NCBI GenBank assembly: GCA_900618425.1
Contig: UZAN01040676.1
Location: forward strand, 11,949 to 44,404
Direction: 5' to 3'
DNA from: Echinostoma caproni
Taxonomy: Eukaryota; Platyhelminthes; Trematoda; Plagiorchiida; Echinostomatidae
DNA length: 32,456 bases
The notes under the pieces were generated by a model. It searched no databases. It worked only from the letters and a program-made list of their open reading frames with translations, and had not been told where the DNA came from. Shown here one piece after another: positions 1-11,310 of this stretch (its first letter is position 1; every line of letters begins with the position of its first letter). The position numbers and the translations under genes were made by a program.

Positions 1-64
1 ATCTTGATATAACGGATCTGAAGGGGTGTCTATGATTTTTTTGGATGACGAAAAGCAAGACTTT

Positions 65-400
65 TTACATATGTTGTGAAATGATGAGCTGACAGAGAGT
101 TTCGCGGGAAATTTCTCTATTTATTGATAAAGGTGTTAAGAATCTGGAAAGCAAGTTAAAATCCTTCTTGAACATCCCTGGAAAGATTACAGGGGACCGG
201 TAAAACCAGAATGTGGTTTCGGAATGTGCTGTGGGAATTGGCCGGATGTCCTGTTTTTCTTTGCTTTGAAAACAAGACATTCCACATTCGTGAACTCGTG
301 TGATCCACGTCTGTCGAATGCTTTTGAATGCTGGTCACTACTGTAATACGATGTGTTACGGACTGCACCTTCCTGATGAAACGCGTTCAAAGTGCGTACT
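65..400 (-). mobile_element. CR1-like non-LTR retrotransposon fragment (RT C-terminal region)
   Basis: On the minus strand the stretch around 202-158 reads YRSPVIFPGMFKKDF, close to the 'YCSPVIFPG..KKDF' segment I associate with the region after the reverse transcriptase core in fluke CR1-like elements. The plus-strand copy at 28178-28690 has the related segment 'FPGLVKQDFKVLGRDL'. Upstream on the minus strand, to about 400, the match is weak and spread over several frames, and the start used for the 71-codon frame is arbitrary. The piece has no RT catalytic motif. It is a dead fragment; I infer 5' truncation plus frameshifts. The outer limits are approximate. Confidence 0.55.
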
Positions 401-702
401 GTGCGTTCTTACCCCGCCTTGAACCGCTAATTGGTGAGCTGGGCAACGATAATCCTACTTTTTAGCTATACGATCAAGAGTTGATATAATAGGCAAACAC
501 ATGCTGAACGTTAGGGGCACACGGTCGGATTAGCCCGTCCGATTCCATCTATACTGGATACTACAGTACTTCGCTATCTGCATATTGATTGAAATTCACT
601 AAGAAAATCGATCGTCTGAAGAGGGATAACTAATGTCACGTATTCATCATTGAAATATTTCTCAAACTAACGATGGATGTGATATAATTCAAACAAGATT
701 AT
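401..702. other. Unassigned non-coding stretch
   Basis: No coding, RNA or repeat feature could be supported. Around 520-545 a short GGATTAGCCC-like string resembles part of the SINE-B fold-back arm, but it is too short to call. Confidence 0.4.
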
Positions 703-1071
703 CTATTGTTGTAAGGTTAGACCCCGGAAAAAACTCTTAATAAATCTGTTCATTGGGCTAGATAGGCAAGAAATGAAGTCCCTTCCGGACAATGTTTGTC
801 GCATTTTCTCCGATAATCCAATGAAAAATAACCAACCTTTTTGTTTAAGCTTGAAATGTTTGTGTTTTAAGCTTACATATTTGCTGGCACGAGACGCGGA
901 ACAAAAACCTGATTTCTGAACTGTTTCACATCGTTTGAACAATACAAAACCTTTAGAGGGATCGAGATCTGATGAAAGAAAGTAGGAAAATAATTTTCCT
1001 AACACGCATCTTCCATTTCCGTTAGTCCAGTTTCGATTCACAACCCCGGTCGACGAACGCACTAATCTCAC
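703..1071 (-). CDS. Unrecognised 122-codon open frame, doubtful
   Basis: This is one of the longer intact frames not tied to a repeat. It starts at an ATG, ends with LTLQQ and a stop, and is basic and rich in Ser, Lys and Phe. It has no signal peptide, membrane segment or family motif that I recognise. Chance frames of this size are expected in 32 kb of animal DNA, and I see no convincing splice signals around it. It could be an exon, an unrecognised repeat fragment or, most likely, a chance frame. Confidence 0.15.
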   Translation of the reverse strand: MRLVRSSTGVVNRNWTNGNGRCVLGKLFSYFLSSDLDPSKGFVLFKRCETVQKSGFCSASRASKYVSLKHKHFKLKQKGWLFFIGLSEKMRQTLSGRDFISCLSSPMNRFIKSFFRGLTLQQ

Positions 1072-1344
1072 TCTCCCTCGCTCGCTTTCTGTGTTTGTGT
1101 GACACTGTCAGACAATACCAGCACGAAAAGCTGTTTCACAGTCACAATGGTATGTATACGCTGTACTCGCGTACCACCCGTATCCACTGGATGGGAATTA
1201 AGTGCAGAAATATCAGAGGGGAAGGGCGTGAGACAGGTAATTCAATGTTTTCTGTTAGTTCCTTTTTCAGAGCGCATGGACTGTATTGCGGTCCCCTCCT
1301 TGTCACGGAAAGCTCTATTCATAAACATGTTATCATGTCAGTAA

Positions 1345-1640
1345 TGGAGGATTTGATTCAATTTCAAAGGTGAAATTCGTGGTGTGTCTAGCCAATAAAG
1401 TGTGAACTGAAAAGCTAGGAAGTACTGGACAGCTGTTTTGACCTGGTTGGGTGTCATCAGCGCTGCGAACCCATCGACCCAACTGGGAATCGAATCCAGG
1501 ACCTCACGGTCGGGATGGATTCGCATTACTAATGAGACCCAACCAGGTCGAAACAGCTGTCCAGTGTTTCCTAGATTTTCAGTTCACGCTTTATTTGCTT
1601 TATACACGACGAATTTCACGCCGAGAATTGTTTTGTTTGA
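1345..1640. repeat. SINE-A fold-back element, copy 1
   Basis: Two imperfect inverted arms of about 83 bases, 1370-1452 and 1537-1619, both carry the SINE-A body: GTGAAATTCGT at the outer end, then an AATAAAG/GTGAACTGAAAA stretch, ACTGGACAGCTGTTT and a GACCTGGTTGGGT inner end. Between them lies a degenerate minus-strand tRNA-like core whose reverse complement contains GGATTCGATTCCC, a B-box-like string. The left outer end (GGAGGATTTGATT) matches the reverse complement of the right end of the 12.1-12.6 kb copy. The arrangement is head to head: a near-complete minus SINE joined to a plus-strand half. No flanking direct repeat is obvious for this copy. Confidence 0.75.
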
Positions 1641-2008
1641 CAATCTAAGGCCTTGTTTTGGTTTATATCTAAATGAAAAGACAGAGTGAGTTACTCCTGT
1701 ACTGATTGACGCAATTTAAAGTTGGTCGCTCAGGGACATCCGGGCGTTGTAAATCACCGGTAAACTGCCTATTGTGTCAAGGCACGCCAACTCACAATCG
1801 GGTGTATCAACGATAATGTAAATTTCCTAGTTAAATAAAACAAATACCAGAGATACTGTCTCATAACAACATTTTTAACCAATTACCGTAAAACTAGGAA
1901 AAATACTTGTCGAAAAGCTCATTTGGAATCCTAGTCAAAATAACCACTGACACGGGAAAATTCACTAGTATATACGATGGATTTGGTCATGCCATTGACA
2001 TCTTCACT

Positions 2009-2160
2009 GCGGTGATGGCTCGGTGATAACGTCACCAAAGTATCACCCCGGGATTGCGTGTTCGAACTCTATCACCATCGCTTGATTCATTTAATGGCAG
2101 TCCTTTGATTGGCCGCTTCCCCCTTTCTGAAAATTGTATATGTACAGGTATTGACCAAAC
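2009..2160 (+). repeat. SINE-C, tRNA-derived, copy 1
   Basis: The tRNA-like head opens with GGTGATGGCTCGGTGATAAC at 2011, where TGGCTCGGTGA is A-box-like. It carries GTGTTCGAACTC at about 2058-2069, which is B-box-like, and ATCACC (2071-2076) pairs with GGTGAT (2011-2016) as an acceptor-like stem. The body that follows (GCAGTCCTTTGATTGGCC, then TTTCTGAAAATTGTATATG) recurs in the copies at 4315-4480 and, in reverse, at 31262-31410. I infer Pol III promoter ancestry from the boxes. It is degenerate and not a functional tRNA. Confidence 0.7.
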
Positions 2161-4312
2161 TCGTGCAACATTCGGTTTTTCATCACATTTGTTCCTCTGA
2201 ATGCTTCGTTTTTCCAGCCTCATTCACAGGATTGAACATGACATTGCCCTAAATCTGAGGCAACATATCTGATACAACACCGACTTATGTCTTTACTTCT
2301 ATTAGCTACACGCCATTGAAATGTACGATTTTGCGATTTTTTGCAAATCAGTTGTAAAATAACAAAATCACATTACAAAACTTAACTAGATTTCATTGAT
2401 TAAAATAATGCATAGATTTCACACAGGTACTTTACTTTCATCTCGTCCATGTTCCATTTGCTCTTCTTCATTTTTGAGCACTTCAGGTAGTCACTTTACC
2501 GTTGAGTTCACCAATTTGACTGCCAAATAGAATTGGCTGGTTTCCTCTAATATACTGAACACCTTTACCACTGACGACCAATGTCGAAGTACTTAACTTA
2601 CCCCTGTTTCTGATACGCGGAAAAGTTTTCTATTAATTTAAAATCCCAGCTGCTGCGCGGTAATTGAACGAATTTGACACTGAGCTTGACCCCTCCAGAG
2701 ACTGAATACTGTGAAAAAATAATATTTAATTAGATCCAAAGGATTTCTACTACAAACCTGAAGCAAGAAGAGATACCAACCTTCATCTGTGAAAAATATG
2801 ACTTCCGCAAATGAGTTTGAAGAATAGCAGTTACCGAAAATCTCCCTTATCAGTGAGAAACAGTTTGCGATATCCAGATTGGTGTGTGCAGGAGACCAAT
2901 CACAAGGCGCTCGTTACTTACTTTCTATCCTACTCGTCAGGCCGAATGAATATTTGCCTCTTTTGACAGGTAAAACAAAATTCATTAGAAAACTAGCTTA
3001 ATGGATCAGCTTTCACCGCATGGTGAATTAACCATTGGCTACCAGTGAGATAAACCCATTGCCAAACCGACGGGCGACACGATTTGAATTTGTTGATAAA
3101 ATCAATACGTGCCCTGCTCTTTTGGGCGTTCCATAACGGCCTTATATCACGTGGCCTCAGCTGCACGTTAAATTGAGCCATCATTTTCCAAACGAAGGCG
3201 TGAGGAAAAAACGGCTAATCATCCCAGACTATCCTCCAGATTGGTTTTATGCAGCTCTTCTCTACTGCAATCAAATACAACCATTGTCTTGCTTTAATAT
3301 GATCCGTTTTCTCTCTCTCGGTTTAAGCTTTGATGGATACATTTCGTTAAATATGCAAAAAATTGGACTTATGTTCATATAGAAGCACTTCCTCAAGACA
3401 ACAATTCAGTCATCGGATTTATGTGCCGCTGGATTAATTTCTCTCTAGGCTTCAATTATATGTCAAAACCTTTTGAGTGTTTAATCCGGTTTGGGTATTG
3501 TGACACTATAAGACGCTTATTCAACGAGCCGCACACCCCAAGGTCAACTTTTGAAGATTAACTTCTATGTTTCTTGGACTACGCTTTCAGTTCTTTCAGT
3601 ATGTGCTCATGTGCTCAACTTAAAAAAAACATTCATGGAACCCGAATCAATTATTAAAAAGAATGATTTTCCATGCTGTTTTGCTTAAAATATTTTCCGA
3701 ATCTCAGCTGTAACTTTCGAACTACTAAGAATTTTATCGCAACACTAAAGGTCACAAGTTCAAATGGTGGTAGGTGAGAACCAATAACATAGATGTTGGA
3801 GATAAAATCAGAAATAAATACACCTAACCCATAGCCATCAATATACAAGTATAATATTGGAGACTGAAATGTATTTCCAAAATGAAAGTGATGTTGCACG
3901 AGTTTGATCAACACCTGTATGCTTAATAAGAGTAAGTTAAATGGAAAGAAAGAAATCTAAATGAATAAATCTCTGCATCAGTTCCATTGCTGAAAGAAAA
4001 CCATCCCTGTGTCGTGTTTTCATCCTTTTCATCAGGCGATATAGGGATAACTGTCGTTTGCCAGAAAAAAAACTGACGTAGACGCCCAAAACTGGGTAAG
4101 ACAAGATCTATCAAACCAGAGTCCCTAAAAGTACTCAAATCAGAAGTCTTTATCTTCCCCCTACCAGAGAGAACAGTGGTGATAATTTTCACTGATTTAC
4201 CTGAATAATGTAACAATTCCTAAAGTTCTACTTCCTTATTCCAAAGTTTTCCAATCTGAGCACACGCATAACGGATTGCTTTTGAAAATTCGATGACGTA
4301 TGTATCTGTTCT
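2161..4312. other. Unassigned 2.1 kb, no gene recognised
   Basis: Only short frames occur. A minus-strand frame at 2993-3184 (63 codons, with Trp-rich PSVWQWVYLTGSQW) looks somewhat protein-like, but I could not place it in a family. A minus-strand frame at 3923-4216 shows nothing known. The base composition is AT-rich with no long repeats visible by eye. Confidence 0.4.
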
Positions 4313-4314
4313 CA

Positions 4315-4480
4315 TCAGTGGGTGGTTGTGGTAGTCGACTTGTGAGGTCGTCAAAATAACCACCGGGGGGATCCTGAGTTCGAACTCCACCACCACCCAT
4401 TTTCTCCTAGTCTACATTTCCCCAGAAAGCCTTTGTATGGACACGGCCCCTTTGCCTGAAAATTTATTGCACATTTCAAT
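4315..4480 (+). repeat. SINE-C, tRNA-derived, copy 2
   Basis: The tRNA-like head has a perfect 7-base acceptor-like stem: GGGTGGT at 4320-4326 pairs with ACCACCC at 4392-4398, a 79-base span. A GAGTTCGAACTCC B-box-like string lies at about 4376-4388. The downstream body (CCTTTG, GGCCCCTTTGCCTGAAAAT) matches the other two SINE-C copies. The T-stem does not pair in canonical register, so this is a tRNA-derived repeat and not a tRNA gene. Confidence 0.7.
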
Positions 4481-4755
4481 AACTAATAAACCAAGTATAA
4501 AATCATAAAACCATATAGAATTTTCATGATGTAACGTCTTCACCTGGTACTAACCATCAGGGTCAGGGAGACCAAATACCATACGGACGACTTTTGTTAA
4601 GCGCGAGGCACACACCGCCGTAGGCATCTGATTAAAAACCGGCGCGTTTAGTAGCAATGCAAACGGAACATACGCTGGGTAAAAGTGAACAGTTTTAGGA
4701 ATTTCAAACAATGAGTCCCCCTTTATCCATTTCATCATCATCGACCGAAGATGAA

Positions 4756-5187
4756 TGTTGAGGAGCACTGGACAGCTGTTTGACCCGGTTCATTCTCACC
4801 AGCAGTGTGCGAATCCATCGACCCAACTGGAGATTGGACTCAGGACCTCAGAGATAGAACTCAAGCATACTACACACTGGTAGCCAATCAGACTCTATCT
4901 AATTTTGAATATACAAGATATATATATATATGTATATATATATATAAGGACCCATTTTTACGAGGTTGTTTCGGGCAACGGGACCTCTCTCCTCTCAACA
5001 CTATCTTCCAGGATTATTTCTCGGTGGAAACTTTCACAATCTGACTATTTGTTGTATGATTACAAAATAGATTCGTTGTGTGAATGCGGCGTGGACTGAA
5101 GGGTTACGAAGCACACTTGGAAAGCTCACACCTCATTTACATGAGGAATTCATCATCTGATCAAATAAAATTCTCCATTTCTATCAT
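4756..5187. repeat. SINE-A fold-back element, copy 2
   Basis: The left portion is a minus-oriented SINE-A with the string GAGCACTGGACAGCTGTTTG at 4762-4781 and a degenerate tRNA-like core to about 4900. The right portion, 5111-5187, carries the plus-oriented tail (GAAAGCTCACACCTCATTTA, then GAATTCATCATCTGATCAAA). The unique middle, about 4905-5090, matches the middle of the copy at 12098-12564 (GACCCATTTTTACGAGGTTG here against GACCCATCTTTGCAAGCTTG there). The same three-part architecture is therefore shared by separate loci. TCCATTTC(T)ATCAT strings at 4726-4738 and 5174-5187 may be remnants of flanking repeats, but the right one overlaps the element end. Confidence 0.7.
4915..4946. repeat. 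(TA)n microsatellite
   Basis: An uninterrupted TA run except for one TG step. It lies inside the middle segment of the SINE-A fold-back, where the 12.1 kb copy has only GAATATACACCACATAG, so it probably expanded from that short AT-rich seed after insertion. Confidence 0.85.
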
Positions 5188-6540
5188 AAGACAAATGTTA
5201 TTGGATGACCCTTTTTTCGTTTAATTTTCTCAATTTCGGACGAAAAAAATACCGGCATATATGTGGCTCATTCAGTTGATCAATCGCGATAACCGAACCT
5301 ATACAAAAAAACAGAGATTACTAAACCGAGAGTTGAAAGGTCAACTGCACCACAAGCGGATTGATATTGTCAAAAACACTTATGCGCATAAAATTGAGCA
5401 ATGAACGCGAATAAACAATACACCACCAATTCATGGAAGATTCCCATGGAAATATCAAAAGCCAAACATTATAGCGAACAAGCTTCTTTCCGTAACTTCG
5501 TATTCAGTGTGTGTTCATATCTATGGACCAATCACTTTTTTTCTACATTAGATATAAATATATCACCAATTGTCAAAAGCTTTACCTTGTTATTACATTG
5601 TCATTGCGAAAGACAAAATACGGTGAAGTAGGTGTTACTGTTATAATTAGGTGATTGGCATTGCACTAGCTCGGGTTTCTCTTGATCGTCTGACCATCGA
5701 TTATCAATTACGTTGATTTAGCAACCACTTTTGGAATATGTTCGGCAATTCGATGTGATTGCTGACGGTTTTTCTGCATTTATGGCACATGTTGTCTTCG
5801 AAAATGAGATTTTTAATCGTAGTATTTTCGCTCCATCTACTATACTGTATATACACCGTTGAGTACCAGTTAGTTGAAAGCTTTATTGACTTACAGAGAT
5901 GTATCTACGTGGGCATGGGTTATCAAATTTGAATCCTAAATCGTTCAAATGCGTTTCTCAGAACCAACTTGTTGATATTTTTCCTTCGAGGTTACAAACG
6001 TTATCGTTGCTATCTTTTTTTCAGGTCACCGAGATCCTATTATCCATATAATACTACAATATGGCTCTTCATTAGGTTCTTATATATTTATTTTGCCATT
6101 TGGTCTCATCGACAATTTTGATCCATAGATATTTTAAAACAAAGTTCATTAAGCTACAAGCAAACACTGAGAATTTTCAATCTGCCATAAAATCATTCTA
6201 TATTGCGCAGCTTCAATGTTAAGAATAAAATGCTTAAAGAAATCCATGGCCTTGTGATTTTGCAAATCTCAAGGTGTCACCGGAAGAGGTAAATGAGTGG
6301 ATGCATGGTGTCGATTCATCCTGTAACTGGCTATACAACACAGCTCAGTCAGACTACCGATCAGGATGAATTATCGCGCGCGAGATATAACGGTCAACCT
6401 CTACTTCCTTTACATATCAAGGAGCTGAGCCATACACAAGGTAAATGAGTAGCATTGTCACCGTTACAACTGGAAAGTTTTCAACTTTGTATCAGCTATT
6501 ATGCGTGTGAAAGCACATTGTTATTAATCAGTGAGTTAAG
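5188..6540. other. Unassigned AT-rich stretch
   Basis: No coding segment or repeat could be assigned. The only structure noted is a small inverted pair, ATTCATCCTG (about 6316) with CAGGATGAAT (about 6362). A 76-codon frame at 5401-5631 shows no motif. Confidence 0.4.
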
Positions 6541-6610
6541 CTTGATCTGGTACTGATCGTGTATCAGCTGTCACCGGTTCGAGACCCACTGAGTATCACA
6601 AATTCGTTTG
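6525..6610 (+). repeat. tRNA-like repeat fragment (family unclear)
   Basis: CCGGTTCGAGACCC at about 6575-6588 resembles a Pol III B box. Upstream CAGTGAG (about 6530) can nearly pair with CCCACTG just after the B box, as an acceptor stem would. The D-arm and anticodon parts are not convincing. It may be a decayed tRNA-derived SINE unlike A, B and C. Confidence 0.3.
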
Positions 6611-6814
6611 GTTTTGCACATAGTGAGGCACTACTGCATCAATCGGTCACCGATGACAAAATGAACGGAAGTATTCAATTTGTGTCTCTCTGCAAACAAA
6701 TCAAAGGGTTTTCAATAAACAAAACGAATTTTTGAATCAATTACATGCGTGCTTTTAAGTATAAAATAGCCAGGAAGACCTTATATTTGCGATATAATGA
6801 AATTGAATTTTAAA

Positions 6815-7190
6815 TGCAATGGAAATCTGTATGATGACTGGCAAAGGGCGCACGGGGAGAACTGTTTCGTCCTGTCTGGGACTCGTCAGCAGTGAGTCGG
6901 ATCTTCAAACCCCTACTCCTGAGCTAGACGGCCGATGGTTACCAACTTGTGTGAATAGTTCCATCAGTTTAGACGCTGAATGTTTGGATTAGCCCATTCG
7001 GTTTTTGACAAAGTACTCCGTGTCGGTTATCCCAAACATTTTCATCGCATTTAAATGCATTCAACTGGTGAAAAAGCAACGATTTCCCAAGGACTGAAAC
7101 CCACATTCTAAGGATTATCAAAACTGCCTGATTGATTTCTGTGGAAAAAACCCCGAATGGGCTAGTCCAAACATTTTCCGTCTAAAGTGA
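6815..7190 (-). repeat. SINE-B with palindromic leader, copy 1
   Basis: Read on the minus strand, two inverted arms of 34 bases (7186-7153 and 7001-6968, TTTAGACG...CCCATTCGG type) flank a short centre and are followed by a tRNA-like head. The head carries GTCTAGCTCAGGAGT (A-box-like), GAGTCCCAGACAGGACGAAA, and a tail through CCAGTCATCATACAGATTTC towards 6815. The order arm, centre, arm, tRNA-like head, tail is the same as at 21845-22250, and the head and tail match all other SINE-B copies. Several substitutions in the boxes mark it as old. Confidence 0.75.
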
Positions 7191-7619
7191 ATTTCCTTGA
7201 TGTCGATTCAGGCCCCAAGAACGATGTATCATTTGCTGTTATTGCGAAACATATTTTTATTTAAATTAAATAAATCAAGTAGGTCCTGCTTACTAACATG
7301 ATTTTGAATAAAAACCATGATACAGTGCGTATGAGGTAATTTGTTTCACAGATAAGGGAATTATTGAAATAAAAAGCTGTTAAGGTGTCCAGTGTATGCG
7401 CATCATTTTTGATTTGAACGGGAAACGAAATTTCACTTCAGACTTAACATAAGAGATCAGTCGGCATTGACGATGGGTTGTGTTGAAAGTTCGGTAGATT
7501 TGTCCGACTCCGGGGGAAGTTGGCTTTGGGGAATTTTACATTCTTCGACATATTTTCGTCTAGAGCTGCGAAAACAATCGCGTTTGCGGATATGACGGGT
7601 TGAATCGAATGGGTAACAG

Positions 7620-7740
7620 TAGGCGTAGTGCAGTCGTTTATCTCAGTTGGACGGTAACACTCTATGCAACAGTAAGCGAGTAATTTCGATGCGTGAGCTG
7701 AAATCCCGCCGAGTCTCCTGACCGTTTATACCGGAAACTA
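7620..7740 (+). repeat. Possible tRNA-derived repeat fragment
   Basis: TTATCTCAGTTGGACGG at about 7637 looks like a tRNA D-arm (compare TAGCTCAGTTGG), and GAGCTGAAATCCCG at about 7697 could be a decayed B box at plausible spacing. No second copy was found in the window, so this rests on the tRNA resemblance alone. Confidence 0.3.
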
Positions 7741-8099
7741 ACACGGGGAAAGCGGAAATGGTTGGTCCTTAAACGAACGCTATCCGAATTGCTCACCTAC
7801 GATTTAAATTCCGTTTCGGCGTAAGCCCATTTTCAGGCTCGCATACAACCCTGATTCGGCATGAATGCTATTCAGTAATTCATGTGAAACATGAAGCTAC
7901 ACTATTCCTTGTTGTTAGTTGATTGAAGTAGAGATAATATTCTGTTAGCATCATCTGTCCCACAATATTGTTAAAAAATCAGATCACGCATTTAATGTCG
8001 ATAGCGCTGAGGAATTGAAGGTCATCATGACATCCCCCACCCCTCCTCCTCCTGAAGTTCGAGGTGGAGTCTTATTTTGTCATTTGTGTGCCCCATTCA

Positions 8100-8424
8100 T
8101 TTACTTTCTATGTGAAGTTTGCGGAGCGGATTCTTGCAGATCTGGAACACCAATTGCACAAAGAACTGACAAGTTGTCGTTCTCATCCCTTCACGCGGTC
8201 CTAATACCACCAAGTTTCACATTTACTGTATCTTGCACGTTTACTCACAAACAAAGTGCAATAAGTGAATACTGTTTTAACGTTGGATTATGAAATGTCT
8301 CCATGTATGTAAACATTTTCTCCCCATTGAATATGTTCTCCGTGATAGTTGGCACGTATAGTTTTTTAACTGAACTATAGGCTTTATAACTTGCGAAAGC
8401 TATACACAATACAATACAATACAA
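8100..8424 (+). mobile_element. CR1-like retrotransposon, 5'-truncated 3' end, copy A
   Basis: From 8112 a frame reads KFAERILADLEHQLHKEL and then TSCRSHPFTRS before a stop, matching the end of the ORF in the copy at 28502-28690 (KFVERTLADLDHPSHAEL). The 3' non-coding parts also align: ATTGGATTATGAAAT, then TGTAAACA, TGTTCTC and GTGA..GTTGGC in both. The element ends in ACACAATACAATACAATACA at about 8405-8424, a short tandem tail of the kind typical of CR1-clade elements. Sequence 5' of about 8100 does not align, consistent with 5' truncation during target-primed insertion. Confidence 0.8.
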
Positions 8425-8489
8425 GAAAACATGCAATAATTCTTAAGTGATTCATGTTTCGCACGGTACCTACATCCACTCCACCTCAG

Positions 8490-8536
8490 TTCCTGGATGT
8501 GGACTTCGGGATCAGGGTTACCAACGATTACAAATA
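8490..8536 (+). CDS. Candidate 47-base exon (unproven)
   Basis: A pyrimidine-rich tract ending CCACCTCAG precedes 8490, and GTAAGT follows 8536; both are good eukaryotic splice signals. All three frames are open: frame 1 reads FLDVDFGIRVTNDYK and frame 3 reads PGCGLRDQGYQRLQI. Very short exons are common in flukes, but two splice-like signals 47 bases apart can also arise by chance. No product is assigned. Confidence 0.25.
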
Positions 8537-8539
8537 GTA

Positions 8540-11200
8540 AGTGATATGGCAGAGTATGTAAAACAGTTACAGTCCGGTATCTTCTCCATCTGTTTGAAAA
8601 CTCAGCCTACCAGAATTCTCTATTTTCTGTCGGACACTGCTCTCAACATTATAATCTTTCATTTGCTCAAAATGGGCGACCAAAACCAGCAAACAAAAAC
8701 CCTCCCAAGGTGCACTGTGGACGGTTGAAAAAACTACAAGTGAACTTCAAGGGTGGTAGGTGATTTTACTGAAACGCTTAATTAACTATTATAATAATTA
8801 TTAACAATTATTATTCATTTGCCGGATATACATTTGAAAGCCTTCGTAAAAATAACATTTGATTCATTTGGAACATGATCTGTGGTTTTTACCAATGCTT
8901 CCTACTTTTTGCTTCAAAAGTGTACACACGATTCGATTGTTGTAATGGTCCTTCTGCAACCCAAGCCGGTCCATCAGACAACCAGCAAAGCTCCTCGATG
9001 AATCTATCTGCTTATCGCCCAAAACGTTGCACTACATCTTGCCAATTTAGTATGTTGTTAAAGTCCAAATCCCCGGTTCAATGTAACGATCGATCGATAT
9101 TCCCCTTCGCGTTGAGACTGCCACATGGCCCAACGTGTGTGGAGTCAATTATCCTTCCGCGGTCTTGTTAGAAGTTTCAAAAATCAAGCTGTCTGTGTAC
9201 CGGATTGACCCCAGTAACACAGTGACTCGCAGAAGCAAAGCCACACGTCCAGGCAAGCATAACACGAGTTTTGTAATCTTCGCTTTTTGAAGCACAGATA
9301 AATAACCGATATGTACAACAAACCTCAAGTTATGAGCAATCCGGTTCAGAAACCAGGCAACATAGGACAGAATGGAACAGGATATCGTGTCAAGTTAACG
9401 TCAGACCAAAGAGCGAGGAGTCTCAAAGAGAACCGTATATTTAAAGGTGTAAGCCGACCAATCGCAGTCAATCGGTCCCGGGGGAGGGGCTTGTATGCTG
9501 GTAACGCGGGTAGGAACTCGGCAGTGAATAAGAGATAAACAAGAGCGAACAGAGCTATTTGATTTCGAGAAAACGGAGTTCAGAACGAAGCAAAATGTCA
9601 GTACGGTAAGGTTCGACATAAACTCGATACGTAAAGGTTGAAGTTTATAAGTGCCTTCATGAAACAGATTTCCTCTTGTCACCATGCCAAAAGAAAGCAA
9701 CATACTCTGAAGATTTGGGATGAATACGGAAGGAGTATTGCTTAAATACATTCATGGGTTAGATCGTATAGTACTGTATAAAGTCAGTTGTGGGTGAACT
9801 GATTTCAATGTGTCCATTGAAGTGGGTCGAGATCAAGTGGTCTTGGAACAAAAGGATCCAAAGGTAATCTATGAACAACAGACACCACACTACAAGGAGT
9901 GGTGGAGGTCAAACGGAGGAAGAGTAATGGCACAACTTTGAAGGAACGTTAAAATGACTGGGGCGAGGAATTTTTCATACTGGTTGATCTTTACAGTCTT
10001 CTGATTGGTTAGCAGGAGAGCCCGTTTGTAAGTAGGTATTCGTTGAGCAGTAGGTTTTAGATGAAGTGATACATTGGTTATCAAACCACCTTCGGCGATT
10101 CAGTTAATTTCAAATGGGAAATCAGTATGACCAATTGAAAAAAAAAATCATTTTTATGCGTGCAGCAAATATTCCTGTTACGCTATTCCTGTTCTGAACT
10201 ATAATAAATACGAAATTATGCTCTTTATCTAATTTTGAGTGAATCGTGGCTATTTTAGGAAACAGAAATAAGCAGATGTCTCGACCGGACAAATTTAGCA
10301 TAGGACGGTCGGCGCTATTTCTATAATTCTGACAAATAGATCGTTTACATTCACAAAGTTTGGAAAAAGAATCAATTGGATTATAGTAATAGCGAAGGAA
10401 GATAGTGCACAGATCAGATTTTCACGGATTAGTTTGCATCATACACAATCCGCATTGTTGAAGCTTTTATCAGTTTAAATGAGAACAATAAATCATGTAG
10501 CTATAAAAGAGGTTGTTTCACGGTTTTGGCATTCCATTCGTGGGACAAAACACTGTCTTCCAGTGTCAGTTTGTGGGACAGGATTTTGTGCGTGGAAAAT
10601 AACTTCAATCAAGCAGTCACGTTCAGTTTTTATCGCATCTAAATCAAGTAAAAGACATACATAATCACATATCGCTCAAACTCTGCGTTCCTGTAAACAC
10701 AATAAATACACATTTTCCCGAATTTTGCAAATTCCAATGTTTGGTCCTATTGGATAGCTATCTGTGATAGATAAAGATAAATAGACGGGATAAAATTTAT
10801 ACCTTGGTAAAAATGAGCAATTCTGGGGAAAGGTTTTAGAAAATCTTTTAACCAACAAGAAAAAAACATGATCTGTTGAGGGAGCAGTAGGTGTAGTAGG
10901 TGCTAAATACAAAAATTATCTTTCTGTTATCTCTTATAAGCATGGTTCGAAATGACGTTTTCGGGACTTGAAATTCAAAATTATTCAATTGGTTTTGTGA
11001 ACCGTCGTCCCTCAGAGGACAAAACGCGGAGTTACGAGGCCACACCGATATCACTGATCTACTCACATACGAATTACCCATCCAACTTACAAAGGTGTAT
11101 GGCATCCACCAGTTAGCATGTAAGCTGGCTGTCCCGACAAGTTTTCCTCAGAATCCCCCGGAGTCCACTGAATGAGCTTCTAAAGCAAGGTTAATTTTTC
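8540..11200. other. Unassigned 2.6 kb
   Basis: The stretch at 8770-8822 is almost pure AT. The frames at 8875-9171, 9311-9538 (Arg/Asn-rich, RSRGRGLYAGNAGRN) and, on the minus strand, 9401-9751 and 9890-10084 are short, overlap each other on opposite strands and match no family I know. They are best treated as chance frames or an unrecognised decayed repeat. Confidence 0.4.
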
Positions 11201-11310
11201 AAATTGTTGTTCGGCCAATTTGAAGTTTGTATGGCAATTGTGAATAGTTCACCAAGCTACTGAACTTTCACAATCGCCGTACGAACTTCGATTCTGCCAA
11301 ACAACAATTT
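11201..11310. repeat. Imperfect 50-base inverted repeat with 9-base loop
   Basis: The arm 11201-11251 (AAATTGTTGTTCGGCC...) pairs with 11261-11310 (...GCCAAACAACAATTT) around the spacer CCAAGCTAC. By eye most positions pair, including the outer AAATTGTTGTT / AACAACAATTT and the inner GTGAATAGTTCA / TGAACTTTCAC. It is unlike SINE-A, B or C. It could be a hairpin-type miniature element, or a long RNA hairpin if transcribed. Protein-coding content is absent. Confidence 0.75.

Noticed and set aside
520..545. GGATTAGCCC string like the SINE-B arm
   Set aside because: Only about 15-20 bases are similar and no tRNA-like part follows.
1338..1689. Three overlapping frames on both strands containing CQ(Y/V)FLAFQFTLYWL-like strings
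   Set aside because: They are translations of the inverted SINE-A arms, which is why similar peptides appear on both strands.
4805..5099. Frames with Tyr-Ile repeats
   Set aside because: They run through the TA microsatellite and the SINE-A fold-back.
9058..9092. CCCCGGTTCAATG considered as a Pol III B box
   Set aside because: No A box or stem structure lies at suitable spacing.
9401..9751. 116-codon minus-strand frame considered as another CR1 C-terminus
   Set aside because: None of the expected motifs of that region could be aligned.
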